From positions 992,001-1,056,000 of the forward strand of contig NZ_SMRO01000001.1 in NCBI RefSeq assembly GCF_004359985.1: DNA of 64,000 nt, written 5' to 3'. Below the pieces are notes generated by a model. That model searched no databases and was not told where the DNA came from. It saw only the letters and a list, made by a program, of their open reading frames with translations. Source of the stretch: Paraburkholderia flava. Its GTDB lineage: Bacteria > Pseudomonadota > Gammaproteobacteria > Burkholderiales > Burkholderiaceae. The stretch's first letter is position 1. Every line of letters starts with the position of its first letter. The position numbers and the translations under genes were made by a program. Positions 33,856 to 42,798 of the stretch are shown piece after piece.

Positions 33856-35190
33856 ATGCATGAGATCGACGAATTCCTGAAGAAGCACCGCATCACCGAG
33901 ATCGAAGCGATCATCCCCGACATGGCCGGTATCGCGCGCGGCAAGATCATTCCGCGCAGCAAGTTCGAATCCGGAGAATCGATGCGCCTGCCACAGGCCG
34001 TGATGATCCAGACCGTTACCGGCGACTATCCGGAAGACGGCACGCTGACCGGCGTCACCGATCCCGACATGGTGTGCGTCCCCGATCCGTCAACGATCCG
34101 CATCATTCCATGGGCCGTCGACCCTACCGCGCAGGTGATCCACGATTGCGTGCATTTCGACGGCACGCCGGTCGAAATCTCGCCGCGTCGCGTACTGCGC
34201 CGCGTGCTCGAACTGTATAAGGCAAAGGGCTGGAAACCCGTGGTCGCGCCGGAACTCGAGTTCTATCTGGTCGACATGAACAAGGACCCCGACCTGCCAT
34301 TGCAACCGCCGATCGGCCGTACGGGTCGACCGGAAACCGGACGTCAGGCGTATTCGATCGAAGCGGTGAACGAGTTCGATCCGCTGTTCGAAGACATCTA
34401 CGAGTACTGCGACATTCAGGAGCTCGAAGTCGACACGCTGATTCATGAAGTCGGCGCCGCGCAGATGGAAATCAACTTCCTGCACGGCGATCCGTTGAAT
34501 CTCGCCGACCGCGTGTTCCTGTTCAAGCGCACGGTGCGTGAAGCGGCGTTGCGTCATCACATGTACGCGACGTTCATGTCGAAGCCGATGGAGAACGAAC
34601 CCGGCTCGGCGATGCACATACACCAGAGTCTCGTCGACGAGGAAACCGGCCTCAACCTCTTCACCGACAAGAACAACCAGCCGACCGACATGTTCCACGG
34701 CTACATCGCCGGGCTGCAGAAATACACGCCCGCGCTGATGCCGATTTTCGCGCCGTACATCAACTCGTACCGTCGTCTGTCGCGCTTCATGGCTGCACCG
34801 ATCAACGTGCAGTGGGGTTACGACAACCGCACGGTGGGCTTCCGGATTCCGCATTCGGGACCGGCCGCGCGACGCATCGAGAACCGCATTCCCGGCGTGG
34901 ACTGCAACCCGTACCTCGCGATCGCCGCGACGCTCGCGGCCGGCTACCTCGGCATGACGCAAGGTCTTAAACCAACCGAACCGCTCGCCAGCGACGGCTA
35001 CGAGCAACCGTATCAACTGCCGCGCAATCTCGAGGAAGGTCTCACGTTGATGGGCGCATGCGAACCGCTGTCGAGCATTCTCGGCGAGCCGTTCGTGAAG
35101 GCCTACCTCGCGTTGAAGGAAACGGAATACGGCGCGTTCTTCCGCGTGATCAGTTCGTGGGAACGCAGGCATTTGCTGTTGCACGTCTGA
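33856..35190 (+). CDS. spuB: Gamma-glutamylpolyamine synthetase
   Basis: A 444-residue type I glutamine synthetase homologue of the PuuA/SpuB group. It uses ATP to join glutamate to putrescine or other polyamines. Visible features are the N-terminal EIDEFLKKHRITEIEAIIPD, the catalytic-domain PELEFYLVD with a metal Glu, QMEINFLHGD, GSAMHIHQSL and RRIENRIPGVDCNPYLAIAA. The start MHEIDEF follows a GAGAGAAAA site. Position between spuA and spuC matches the Pseudomonas spuABC order. Confidence 0.93.
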   Translation: MHEIDEFLKKHRITEIEAIIPDMAGIARGKIIPRSKFESGESMRLPQAVMIQTVTGDYPEDGTLTGVTDPDMVCVPDPSTIRIIPWAVDPTAQVIHDCVHFDGTPVEISPRRVLRRVLELYKAKGWKPVVAPELEFYLVDMNKDPDLPLQPPIGRTGRPETGRQAYSIEAVNEFDPLFEDIYEYCDIQELEVDTLIHEVGAAQMEINFLHGDPLNLADRVFLFKRTVREAALRHHMYATFMSKPMENEPGSAMHIHQSLVDEETGLNLFTDKNNQPTDMFHGYIAGLQKYTPALMPIFAPYINSYRRLSRFMAAPINVQWGYDNRTVGFRIPHSGPAARRIENRIPGVDCNPYLAIAATLAAGYLGMTQGLKPTEPLASDGYEQPYQLPRNLEEGLTLMGACEPLSSILGEPFVKAYLALKETEYGAFFRVISSWERRHLLLHV

Positions 35191-35248
35191 GCCGTCGCTT
35201 CATTGACCGATACGCTCGATACGCAACATCCGAACAACTGGAGGCAAC

Positions 35249-36685
35249 ATGAGTTTCAGACCCGAAGAATCGGCTTATATTCAACCGGCACCGCCAGGCG
35301 CCGGCATGCAGGCCCAGGCACCGCGCAGCACCGCCGAATACCGCGCGCTCGATGCCGCGCATCACATCCACCCGTTTTCCGACATGGGTGCGCTGAATCG
35401 CGCGGGTAGCCGCGTGATCGTGAAAGCGAAAGGCGTGTACCTGTGGGACTCGGACGGCAACAAGATCATCGACGGGATGGCAGGCCTGTGGTGCGTGAAC
35501 GTCGGCTACGGCCGCAAGGAACTCGCCGACGCCGCCTACCAGCAGATGCAGCAACTGCCGTTCTACAACACGTTCTTCAAGACGACGCACCCGCCGGTAA
35601 TCGAACTGTCGGCACTGCTCGCCGAACTCGCACCCGCGCCGTTCAATCACTTCTTCTATTGCAACAGCGGCTCGGAAGGCAACGACACGGTGCTGCGCCT
35701 CGTCCATCAATACTGGGCGACGCAAGGCAAAGCGTCGAAGAAGTACGTGATCTCGCGCAAGAACGGCTATCACGGTTCGACGATCGCAGGCGGCACGCTC
35801 GGCGGCATGGGCTACATGCATGAGCAGATGCCGTCGAAGGTCGAGCACATCGTACACATCGACCAGCCGTATTTCTTCGGCGAAGCCGCCGCAGACGAAA
35901 CGCCGGAAGCATTCGGCCTCGCCCGAGCGCAGCAGCTCGAAGCGAAGATTCTCGAACTGGGCGCGGAGAACGTCGCCGCGTTTATCGGTGAGCCGTTCCA
36001 GGGCGCCGGTGGCGTGATCTTCCCGCCGTCGACGTACTGGCCGGAAATCCAGCGCATCTGCCGCAAGTACGACGTCCTGCTCGTCGCCGACGAAGTGATC
36101 GGCGGTTTCGGCCGCACCGGCGAATGGTTCGCGCATCAGCACTTCGGTTTCGAGCCCGATCTCATCACGCTCGCGAAGGGTTTGACGAGCGGCTACGTGC
36201 CGATGGGCGCGGTCGGCCTGCACGATCGCATCGCGAAGGCGATCGTCGAGAACGGCGAATTCAATCATGGCCTGACCTATTCGGGGCACCCGGTCGCGGC
36301 AGCGGTCGCGGTCGCGAACCTGAAACTGCTGCGCGACGAGAAGATCGTCGAGCGCGTGAAGACCGATACCGGCCCGTACTTTCAGCAGCAGTTGCGCGAC
36401 ACGTTCGCGGGCCATCCGATCGTCGGCGACATCTCCGGTGCGGGACTCGTCGCGGGTCTGCAACTCGCCGAAGTGCCGAAAGCGCGCAAGCGTTTCGCGA
36501 ACGGCGGCGACGTCGGCACGATCTGCCGCGACTTCTGCTTCAACGGCAACCTGGTCATGCGTGCGACCGGCGACCGGATGCTGCTGTCGCCGCCGCTCGT
36601 GATCACGAAGCAGGAAATCGACGAGATCGTATCGAAGGCGAAGAAAGCACTCGATGCGACCGCGCAACAAGTAGGTGTCTGGTAA
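35249..36685 (+). CDS. spuC: Putrescine/polyamine aminotransferase, class III PLP
   Basis: A 478-residue class III aminotransferase of the SpuC type, expected to transfer the amino group of putrescine (or a polyamine) to pyruvate, giving 4-aminobutyraldehyde. PLP Lys310 lies in LITLAKGLTSGYVPMG, the cofactor Asp281 in LLVADEVIGGFGRTGEW, and CNSGSEGNDTVLRL binds phosphate. A TGGAGG ribosome site precedes the ATG. Together with spuB it gives the cell two first steps for putrescine. The GABA aminotransferase activity of some relatives is an alternative. Confidence 0.9.
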   Translation: MSFRPEESAYIQPAPPGAGMQAQAPRSTAEYRALDAAHHIHPFSDMGALNRAGSRVIVKAKGVYLWDSDGNKIIDGMAGLWCVNVGYGRKELADAAYQQMQQLPFYNTFFKTTHPPVIELSALLAELAPAPFNHFFYCNSGSEGNDTVLRLVHQYWATQGKASKKYVISRKNGYHGSTIAGGTLGGMGYMHEQMPSKVEHIVHIDQPYFFGEAAADETPEAFGLARAQQLEAKILELGAENVAAFIGEPFQGAGGVIFPPSTYWPEIQRICRKYDVLLVADEVIGGFGRTGEWFAHQHFGFEPDLITLAKGLTSGYVPMGAVGLHDRIAKAIVENGEFNHGLTYSGHPVAAAVAVANLKLLRDEKIVERVKTDTGPYFQQQLRDTFAGHPIVGDISGAGLVAGLQLAEVPKARKRFANGGDVGTICRDFCFNGNLVMRATGDRMLLSPPLVITKQEIDEIVSKAKKALDATAQQVGVW

Positions 36686-36763
36686 CGCCCGTCCGTCCTG
36701 GCAGGCACGGCGCCCCACACGCCGTCGAGCCATGCCGGGACTTCAACTTCAGAGGAAAAAACC

Positions 36764-37885
36764 ATGAGTGTTCGTCATCTTCGTCATGCGGTCGCGGGGG
36801 CCGCGGTAGCCGTCGTTGCAGGACTCGCCGCGCTCCCTGTTACGCCGGCACTCGCGGCCGACAATGAGCTGAACGTCTATAACTGGTCCGACTACATCGC
36901 GAAGGACACGATTCCGAACTTCGAGAAAGAGTCCGGCATCCACGTCAAATACGATAACTACGACAGCGACGACACACTGCAGGCGAAGCTGCTCGCCGGC
37001 AGTTCGGGCTACGACATCGTCGTGCCCACCTCGAACTACATGGCCAAACAGATTCAGGCGGGCGTCTACCAGAAGCTCGACAAGGCGCAGATGCCGAACC
37101 TGAAGAACCTCGACCCCGTGTTGATGAAAATGATCGCCGACGCCGATCCGGGCAACCAGTACGGCGTGCCCTGGGCCTACGGTACCGACGGCATCGGCTA
37201 TAACGTGCAGGCCGTGCAGAAGGCACTCGGTGCAAACGCGCCGGTCGACAGCTGGGCACTCGTGTTCGATCCGGCGAACCTGTCGAAGCTGAAGGGCTGC
37301 GGCGTATCGTTCCTCGACCAGGCCGTCGACGTGTTCGCCGCGACGCTGCAGTACATGCACAAGGATCCGAACAGCACGAACCCGGCCGACTACCAGGCTG
37401 CGTTCGAAGTGCTGAAGAAAGTCCGCCCGTACATCACGCAGTTCAACTCGTCGGGCTACATCAACGATCTCGCGAACAACGACGTGTGCGTCGCGGTCGG
37501 CTGGTCCGGCGACGTCGGCATCGCACGCCGCCGCACGCAGGAAGCGAAGCGCTCGTACGAGATCAAGTTCTCGAACGCGAAGGAAGGCGGCCTGCTGTGG
37601 TTCGACGTGATGGTCGTACCGAAGGACGCGCCGCATCCGGAAGCCGCGATGAAATGGATCAACTACATCGAGGACCCGAAGGTCAACGCCGCGATCACCA
37701 ACGAAGTGTTCTACCCGACTGCGAACAAGGCCGCGCGCCAGTTCGTGATTCCGGGTGTTTCACAGGACACGACCGTGTATCCGGGCGACGACGTGCTGAG
37801 CAAGATGACGCTGATGCGGCCGATGCCGACGGACATCCTGCGACTGCAGAACCGCCTGTGGGCGCAGCTGAAAACCGGTCATTGA
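36764..37885 (+). CDS. spuD: Putrescine/polyamine ABC transporter, periplasmic binding protein
   Basis: A 373-residue PotF/SpuD-type binding protein. Signal peptide ends PALAA near residue 32; the mature start is DNELNVYNWSDYIAKDTIPN, typical of the family. The polyamine pocket residues WSDY, SSGYDIVVPTSNY and YGTDGIGYN are present, as is VGWSGDVGIARR. A GAGGAAA ribosome site lies 7 bases upstream. It delivers substrate to the SpuF-SpuG-SpuH complex encoded next. Putrescine versus spermidine preference cannot be decided. Confidence 0.92.
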   Translation: MSVRHLRHAVAGAAVAVVAGLAALPVTPALAADNELNVYNWSDYIAKDTIPNFEKESGIHVKYDNYDSDDTLQAKLLAGSSGYDIVVPTSNYMAKQIQAGVYQKLDKAQMPNLKNLDPVLMKMIADADPGNQYGVPWAYGTDGIGYNVQAVQKALGANAPVDSWALVFDPANLSKLKGCGVSFLDQAVDVFAATLQYMHKDPNSTNPADYQAAFEVLKKVRPYITQFNSSGYINDLANNDVCVAVGWSGDVGIARRRTQEAKRSYEIKFSNAKEGGLLWFDVMVVPKDAPHPEAAMKWINYIEDPKVNAAITNEVFYPTANKAARQFVIPGVSQDTTVYPGDDVLSKMTLMRPMPTDILRLQNRLWAQLKTGH

Positions 37886-37936
37886 GCTTGCTGGTTCAAC
37901 CCAGGACTCTGCTTGAACGCTGACGACATCCGCGGT

Positions 37937-37958
37937 GCAGGGGTCGCTCGATCCCTGC
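37937..37958 (+). terminator. Hairpin between the binding protein and ATPase genes
   Basis: GCAGGG / CCCTGC stem with a 10-base loop in the 218-base gap after spuD. It may stabilise the spuD end of the message or partly terminate, giving more binding protein than permease, as in other ABC operons. No T-tract. Confidence 0.45.
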
Positions 37959-38103
37959 CCGCCCGAAGTACGCAGTACGGCAGTTAGCCTGCGCCGTCAC
38001 ACGCGCAGTCCCATGTTTTCCGATCGCTTGACCTCTTTGCGGGCCGCTCGCGCGCCTCGCACGGGGACGCTCACGCCTGCGATCCGCAACGAGTGGTTAC
38101 ACC

Positions 38104-39258
38104 ATGAAATCGACGCCTTCCTCTCAGACCGCCAATCCGGCAGGTCAAACGGTCGCGACGAAATCGAACACGGATGAATTTGTCCGCATCGAAAACGTCG
38201 TGAAGAAATTCGGCGACAGTGTCGCTGTCGACAACGTCAGCCTGAACATCGCGAAGAACGAACTGTTCGCGCTGCTCGGTAGCTCAGGCTGCGGCAAGTC
38301 CACGCTGCTGCGGATGCTCGCGGGGCTCGAGACGGTCACGTCGGGGCGTATCTTCGTCGAAGGCGAAGATCTGGCCTCGCTGCCGCCGTACAAGCGCCCG
38401 GTGAACATGATGTTCCAGTCGTACGCGCTCTTTCCGCACATGACGGTCGAGTCGAACATCGCGTTCGGCCTCAAGCAGGAAGGCGTGCCGAAGAACGAGA
38501 TCAAGGAGCGTGTCGCCGATGCGCTGAATCTCGTGCAGATGAGCAAGTATGGACAGCGCAAGCCGCATCAACTGTCGGGCGGCCAGCAGCAGCGCGTCGC
38601 GCTCGCGCGTTCGCTCGTCAAGCGGCCGAAGCTGCTGCTGCTCGACGAACCGATGTCCGCGCTCGACAAAAAGATTCGTCAGAAGACCCAGCTCGAACTG
38701 GTCAACATCATCGAGAAAGTGGACGTGACGTGCGTGATGGTCACCCACGATCAGGAAGAAGCGATGACGATGGCCGGCCGACTCGCGGTGATGAGCGAAG
38801 GCCGCATCGTGCAGATCGGTTCGCCATCCCACGTTTATGAATTTCCGAACAGCCGCTTCTCCGCCGAGTTCATCGGTACGACGAACCTGTTCGAAGGTGT
38901 CGTCGTCGAGGACGAGCCGGATCATATTTTCGTCGAGAGCCAGGATCTCGAAGCGCGGATGTACGTGAGCCACGGCGTGACCGGACCGCTCGGGATGCCG
39001 GTCGGCATCTCGGTGCGCCCGGAACGCGTACGGGTGTCGCGCGAACGCCCGGCCGTGCCGCACAACTGGGCGCGCGGCATCGTCTCCGATGTCGCGTATA
39101 TGGGCAGCTATTCGCTGTATCACGTGCGTCTGCCGAGCGGCAAGGTCGTCGTGTCGAATCTGTCGAGCTCGCATCTGATGAACGAGGGCGCGCCCTCGTG
39201 GAACGACGACGTGTTCGTCCATTGGTCGCCGGCAAGCGGCGTGGTGCTGACGCAATGA
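38104..39258 (+). CDS. spuF: Polyamine ABC transporter, ATP-binding protein
   Basis: A 384-residue PotG/SpuF-type ATPase. Walker A is GSSGCGKST, the signature is QLSGGQQQRVALARSL, Walker B is LLLLDEPMSALDKK, and the switch His is in MVTHDQEE. A C-terminal TOBE domain (about residues 290-384, ISVRPERVRVS) is present. The first 25 residues are Ser/Thr-rich and look disordered. Its stop overlaps the spuG start (ATGA). It energises polyamine import at the cytoplasmic face. Confidence 0.93.
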   Translation: MKSTPSSQTANPAGQTVATKSNTDEFVRIENVVKKFGDSVAVDNVSLNIAKNELFALLGSSGCGKSTLLRMLAGLETVTSGRIFVEGEDLASLPPYKRPVNMMFQSYALFPHMTVESNIAFGLKQEGVPKNEIKERVADALNLVQMSKYGQRKPHQLSGGQQQRVALARSLVKRPKLLLLDEPMSALDKKIRQKTQLELVNIIEKVDVTCVMVTHDQEEAMTMAGRLAVMSEGRIVQIGSPSHVYEFPNSRFSAEFIGTTNLFEGVVVEDEPDHIFVESQDLEARMYVSHGVTGPLGMPVGISVRPERVRVSRERPAVPHNWARGIVSDVAYMGSYSLYHVRLPSGKVVVSNLSSSHLMNEGAPSWNDDVFVHWSPASGVVLTQ

Positions 39259-40208
39259 GAACGACCGCCCCCACCTCCCCCACCGCGCTCACCGCCGGGC
39301 AACGCACCGGCTTCTTCTGGCGCTTCGTGCCGTCCGGCCGCACCACGGTTATCGGCGTGCCGTTCATCTGGCTCGCGCTGTTCTTCGCGTTGCCGTTCGT
39401 GCTGGTGCTGAAAATCAGCTTCGCGGATCTGCGGCTCGGCATTCCGCCGTACACCGAGCTGATGACCGCGAAAGACGGCATGGTCCATTTCGCGCTGCAG
39501 TTCGGCCACTACGCGTTCCTGTTGCAGGACAGTCTGTACGCAGCGACCTACCTCAGCTCGGTGAAGATGGCCGCGGTGTCGACGCTCTGCTGTCTGTTGA
39601 TCGGCTATCCGATTGCGTACTACATCGCGCGCTCGGCGCCGGCCACGCGCAACCTGCTGATGATGGGCGTGATGTTGCCGTTCTGGACGTCGTTCCTGAT
39701 CCGCGTGTATGCATGGATCGGCATCCTGAAGGACGACGGTCTGCTCAACCACACGCTGATCGCACTCGGCATCATCCACACGCCGCTGCGGCTCTATCAC
39801 ACGGATGCGGGCGTCTATATCGGCATGGTGTATTCGTACCTGCCGTTCATGGTGATGCCGCTCTATGCGCACCTCGTGAAGATGGATCTCACGCTGCTCG
39901 AAGCCGCGTACGACCTCGGCGCAAAACCGTGGACCGCATTCACGCGAATCACGCTGCCGCTGTCGAAGAACGGGATCATCGCCGGCAGTCTGCTCGTGTT
40001 CATTCCTGCAGTGGGCGAGTACGTGATCCCGGAACTGCTCGGCGGCGCCGACACGTTGATGATCGGCCGCGTCATGTGGGATGAATTCTTCAACGACATG
40101 GACTGGCCCATGGCGTCCGCTGTCACGGTCGCGATGGTGTTGCTGCTGCTCGTGCCGATGGCCGTGTTCCAGTACTACCAGGTCAAGGAACTGGAGGGCG
40201 CGAAATGA
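39255..40208 (+). CDS. spuG: Polyamine ABC transporter permease 1
   Basis: A 317-residue PotH/SpuG permease with six membrane helices. The EAA loop contacting the ATPase is EAAYDLGAKPWTAFTRITLP, and helix 1 is VIGVPFIWLALFFALPFVLV. The ATG at 39255 overlaps the spuF stop; in-frame sequence further upstream belongs to the spuF region. Its stop overlaps the spuH start. It forms a heterodimeric channel with SpuH. Confidence 0.93.
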   Translation: MRTTAPTSPTALTAGQRTGFFWRFVPSGRTTVIGVPFIWLALFFALPFVLVLKISFADLRLGIPPYTELMTAKDGMVHFALQFGHYAFLLQDSLYAATYLSSVKMAAVSTLCCLLIGYPIAYYIARSAPATRNLLMMGVMLPFWTSFLIRVYAWIGILKDDGLLNHTLIALGIIHTPLRLYHTDAGVYIGMVYSYLPFMVMPLYAHLVKMDLTLLEAAYDLGAKPWTAFTRITLPLSKNGIIAGSLLVFIPAVGEYVIPELLGGADTLMIGRVMWDEFFNDMDWPMASAVTVAMVLLLLVPMAVFQYYQVKELEGAK

Positions 40209-41113
40209 TCCAGCCAAACAAGAAACTTTCTGCCGGCGTACTGACGCTGGGCTTCCTGTTCCTCTACATCCCGATCATCAGCCTCGTGGTGTTCTCGTTC
40301 AACGAGTCGAAGCTCGTCACCGTATGGTCGGGTTTCTCGCTGAAGTGGTACGGCGCACTGCTGCAGGACGACGAACTGCTCACGGCCGCGTGGCTGTCGC
40401 TGAAGATCGGCTTGATGACCGCGTGCGCGTCGGTCGTGATCGGCACGTGGGCCGGCTTCGTGCTCGCGCGCTTCGGACGGTTTCGCGGCTTCACGTTTTT
40501 CGCGGGGATGGTCAACGCGCCGCTCGTGATTCCCGAGGTGATCCAGGGCATCTCGCTGCTGCTGCTGTTCGTCGCGCTCGAACAGATGCTCGGCTGGCCG
40601 AAGGGACGCGGCGTGCTGACCATCTGGATCGGTCACGTGATGCTGTGCGTGTCCTACGTCGCGATCATCGTGCAGTCGCGTGTAAAGGAACTGAACAAGT
40701 CGCTCGAAGAAGCCGCGCTCGATCTCGGCGCGACGCCGCTGAAAGTGTTCTTCCTGATCACGCTGCCGCTGATCTCGCAGGCGCTGATGGCCGGCTGGCT
40801 GCTGTCGTTCACGCTGTCGATCGACGACCTCGTGCTGTCCGCGTTCCTGTCGGGCCCAGGCTCGACGACGCTGCCGCTCGTCGTGTTCTCGCGCGTGCGG
40901 CTCGGCCTGAATCCGGAGATGAACGCACTCGCGACGATCTTCATCACGATCGTGACGATCGGCGTGATCGCAGTCAACCGATGGATGCTGTCGCGCGAAC
41001 GCAAGCACATGCGCGACATGCAACTCGCGTTCGCGTCGCCCGCACCGGACGCATCCGCCTCCCCTCTTCAACCTGCCGCCACGACAAAAGCGCTCGACGC
41101 GGCGCGCGCATAA
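40205..41113 (+). CDS. spuH: Polyamine ABC transporter permease 2
   Basis: A 302-residue PotI/SpuH permease with six helices and the EAA loop EEAALDLGATPLKVFFLITL. FSFNESKLVTVWSGFSLKWY after helix 1 is typical of PotI. A Pro/Ala-rich 25-residue tail follows the last helix. It overlaps spuG by 4 bases and is followed 36 bases later by the DUF3138 gene, so that gene may be in the same operon. Confidence 0.93.
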   Translation: MIQPNKKLSAGVLTLGFLFLYIPIISLVVFSFNESKLVTVWSGFSLKWYGALLQDDELLTAAWLSLKIGLMTACASVVIGTWAGFVLARFGRFRGFTFFAGMVNAPLVIPEVIQGISLLLLFVALEQMLGWPKGRGVLTIWIGHVMLCVSYVAIIVQSRVKELNKSLEEAALDLGATPLKVFFLITLPLISQALMAGWLLSFTLSIDDLVLSAFLSGPGSTTLPLVVFSRVRLGLNPEMNALATIFITIVTIGVIAVNRWMLSRERKHMRDMQLAFASPAPDASASPLQPAATTKALDAARA

Positions 41114-41149
41114 GCAGTGCCTCGCAATACGACTACAAGGAGAACGTCA

Positions 41150-42739
41150 ATGAAGATGAAACTGATCTGTCTGCTGGTCGCGGGGACCCTTCCGGGTGTC
41201 GCGCTGGCCGACTCCACCAGCGCGCAGTTGAAGGCGATGCAGACGCAGTTGAACGCGTTGCAGAAAGAGGTCAAGGAATTGCGCGCGCAGGTCGCCAGCA
41301 AGAAGGCCACGCCTGCTGTCGCGGCTACGCCGGGTACTGCGGGTAAGGGAACCACGCCGGCAGTCGCCGCAGCACCAGTCGACGTGTCGTCGCCGGAGTA
41401 CGGCAAGGCGCAGGCGTCGTTGACCAACGACGACGTCACGTCGATGAAGCAGCAGATCGCGAACCAGCAGCTGAAGGTGGATTCGCTCGAAGACGCCGCG
41501 AACACCGGGCCGATCGCGGGCCTGTCGGTGACGGGCTACATCGATCCGACCTACATCTACAACCGTGCAGGGGGCGGTTCGTCGTTCCTGTTCGCGAACC
41601 ACGAAAGCAGCTACAACTACTTCAACAGCACGTTCGGCGATCTGTACCTCGACATCAAGAAGACGTTCGGCGTAGGACCGATGGCCCCGTCCGCCGAAAT
41701 CACGCTGATGCCGAACCGCGGCAACGGGATCACGCTGCTGCAGAACTCGCACGGCGAGATCGGCAACAACATCCTGAACACGGCCGTCGTCAACGTGCCG
41801 TTGACCAGCACGACAACACTCGTTGCCGGTTTGATTCCGAGCTTCGGCGGCTACGAAGTGCAGCAGTCGAACCAGATGCTGACGCTCACGCACAACCTGC
41901 TGTACGACTTCTCGGATCCGGGCAGCTACGTCGGTATCGGCGCGAACTACACAACGGGCAACTGGGCGTGGAAGTTCTTCCTCGGCAACGAACAGTACCG
42001 CACGTATGGGTCCGTCACGCAGACGGGCGTGAACTCGCTCGGCGATCCGATCACGACGAGCAACAAGGTGCCGACCTTCACTGCGCGCACCGACTATACG
42101 TGGTCGAGCGCACTCGATATCGGCGCGTCGTTCAACATCGGCCGGCAAACGCTGCCGAGCGCGTTCAACGCCACCAGCGGCACCGCGGCGTATGGCGTCG
42201 GTGGACAGGCGCCGAACGCGTACGGCACGTTCCTCTTCGGCGAGGCCGACCTCACGTACACGCTCGCGGACGTGCAGTACAACGCCGAAGTCGACTACGG
42301 CCAGCAGCAGCATGCGGCGTTCAACGGCGGCCAGGCGCAGTGGTACGGCCTGTCACTGCTCGCGCACCGCAAGTTCAACATGCCGGTGGTCGGACGGATG
42401 GGTGCGACGCTGCGCTACGATGTGCTCGTCGACAGCAAGAACGGCGGCGGTGGTGGCGGCATTGCGCTGAATTCGAATGGTATGGACACGGCGAACGGCT
42501 TCGGCATCGGCGCGGACTGCCTCGCGAATTCGCAGGCAAACGGCGGCCTCGGTTTCGAATGCAAGGGCTCGACGCGTCAGGACGTCGCACTCGACCTGCT
42601 GTTCTATCCGACGCAGCAGATCACCGTGAAGGTGGAATACCGTCACGACTGGTCGAACAAGCAGGTGTTCCTGCGTAACGACGGCTCGTACAGCAAGTCC
42701 AACGACCTGCTCGCGACGCAGTTCATCTACTCGTTCTAA
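41150..42739 (+). CDS. DUF3138 porin-like outer-membrane protein
   Basis: A 529-residue protein with signal peptide MKMKLICLLVAGTLPGVALA, then a coiled-coil segment (residues 20-60, AQLKAMQTQLNALQKEVKEL), an Ala/Pro linker and a long beta-barrel-like C-terminal domain ending in the aromatic strand LLATQFIYSF. The coiled coil plus barrel recalls OprP/OprO and DUF3138 proteins. An AAGGAG site precedes the ATG. It sits at the end of the spu transporter genes and before the PuuB genes, making it a good candidate outer-membrane channel for polyamines; this is inference. A strong terminator follows. Confidence 0.82.
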   Translation: MKMKLICLLVAGTLPGVALADSTSAQLKAMQTQLNALQKEVKELRAQVASKKATPAVAATPGTAGKGTTPAVAAAPVDVSSPEYGKAQASLTNDDVTSMKQQIANQQLKVDSLEDAANTGPIAGLSVTGYIDPTYIYNRAGGGSSFLFANHESSYNYFNSTFGDLYLDIKKTFGVGPMAPSAEITLMPNRGNGITLLQNSHGEIGNNILNTAVVNVPLTSTTTLVAGLIPSFGGYEVQQSNQMLTLTHNLLYDFSDPGSYVGIGANYTTGNWAWKFFLGNEQYRTYGSVTQTGVNSLGDPITTSNKVPTFTARTDYTWSSALDIGASFNIGRQTLPSAFNATSGTAAYGVGGQAPNAYGTFLFGEADLTYTLADVQYNAEVDYGQQQHAAFNGGQAQWYGLSLLAHRKFNMPVVGRMGATLRYDVLVDSKNGGGGGGIALNSNGMDTANGFGIGADCLANSQANGGLGFECKGSTRQDVALDLLFYPTQQITVKVEYRHDWSNKQVFLRNDGSYSKSNDLLATQFIYSF

Positions 42740-42746
42740 CGGGACC

Positions 42747-42776
42747 GGCCGGCGCATGTACTTCAAAGCGCCGGCC
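42747..42776 (+). terminator. Terminator after the DUF3138 gene
   Basis: A perfect 9-base stem GGCCGGCGC / GCGCCGGCC with a 12-base loop, starting 7 bases after the stop codon, followed by a short T-rich stretch. It probably ends the spu transcript and separates it from the puuB genes. Confidence 0.7.
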
Positions 42777-42798
42777 ACTTGATTGCTTTTCTGCCTAT

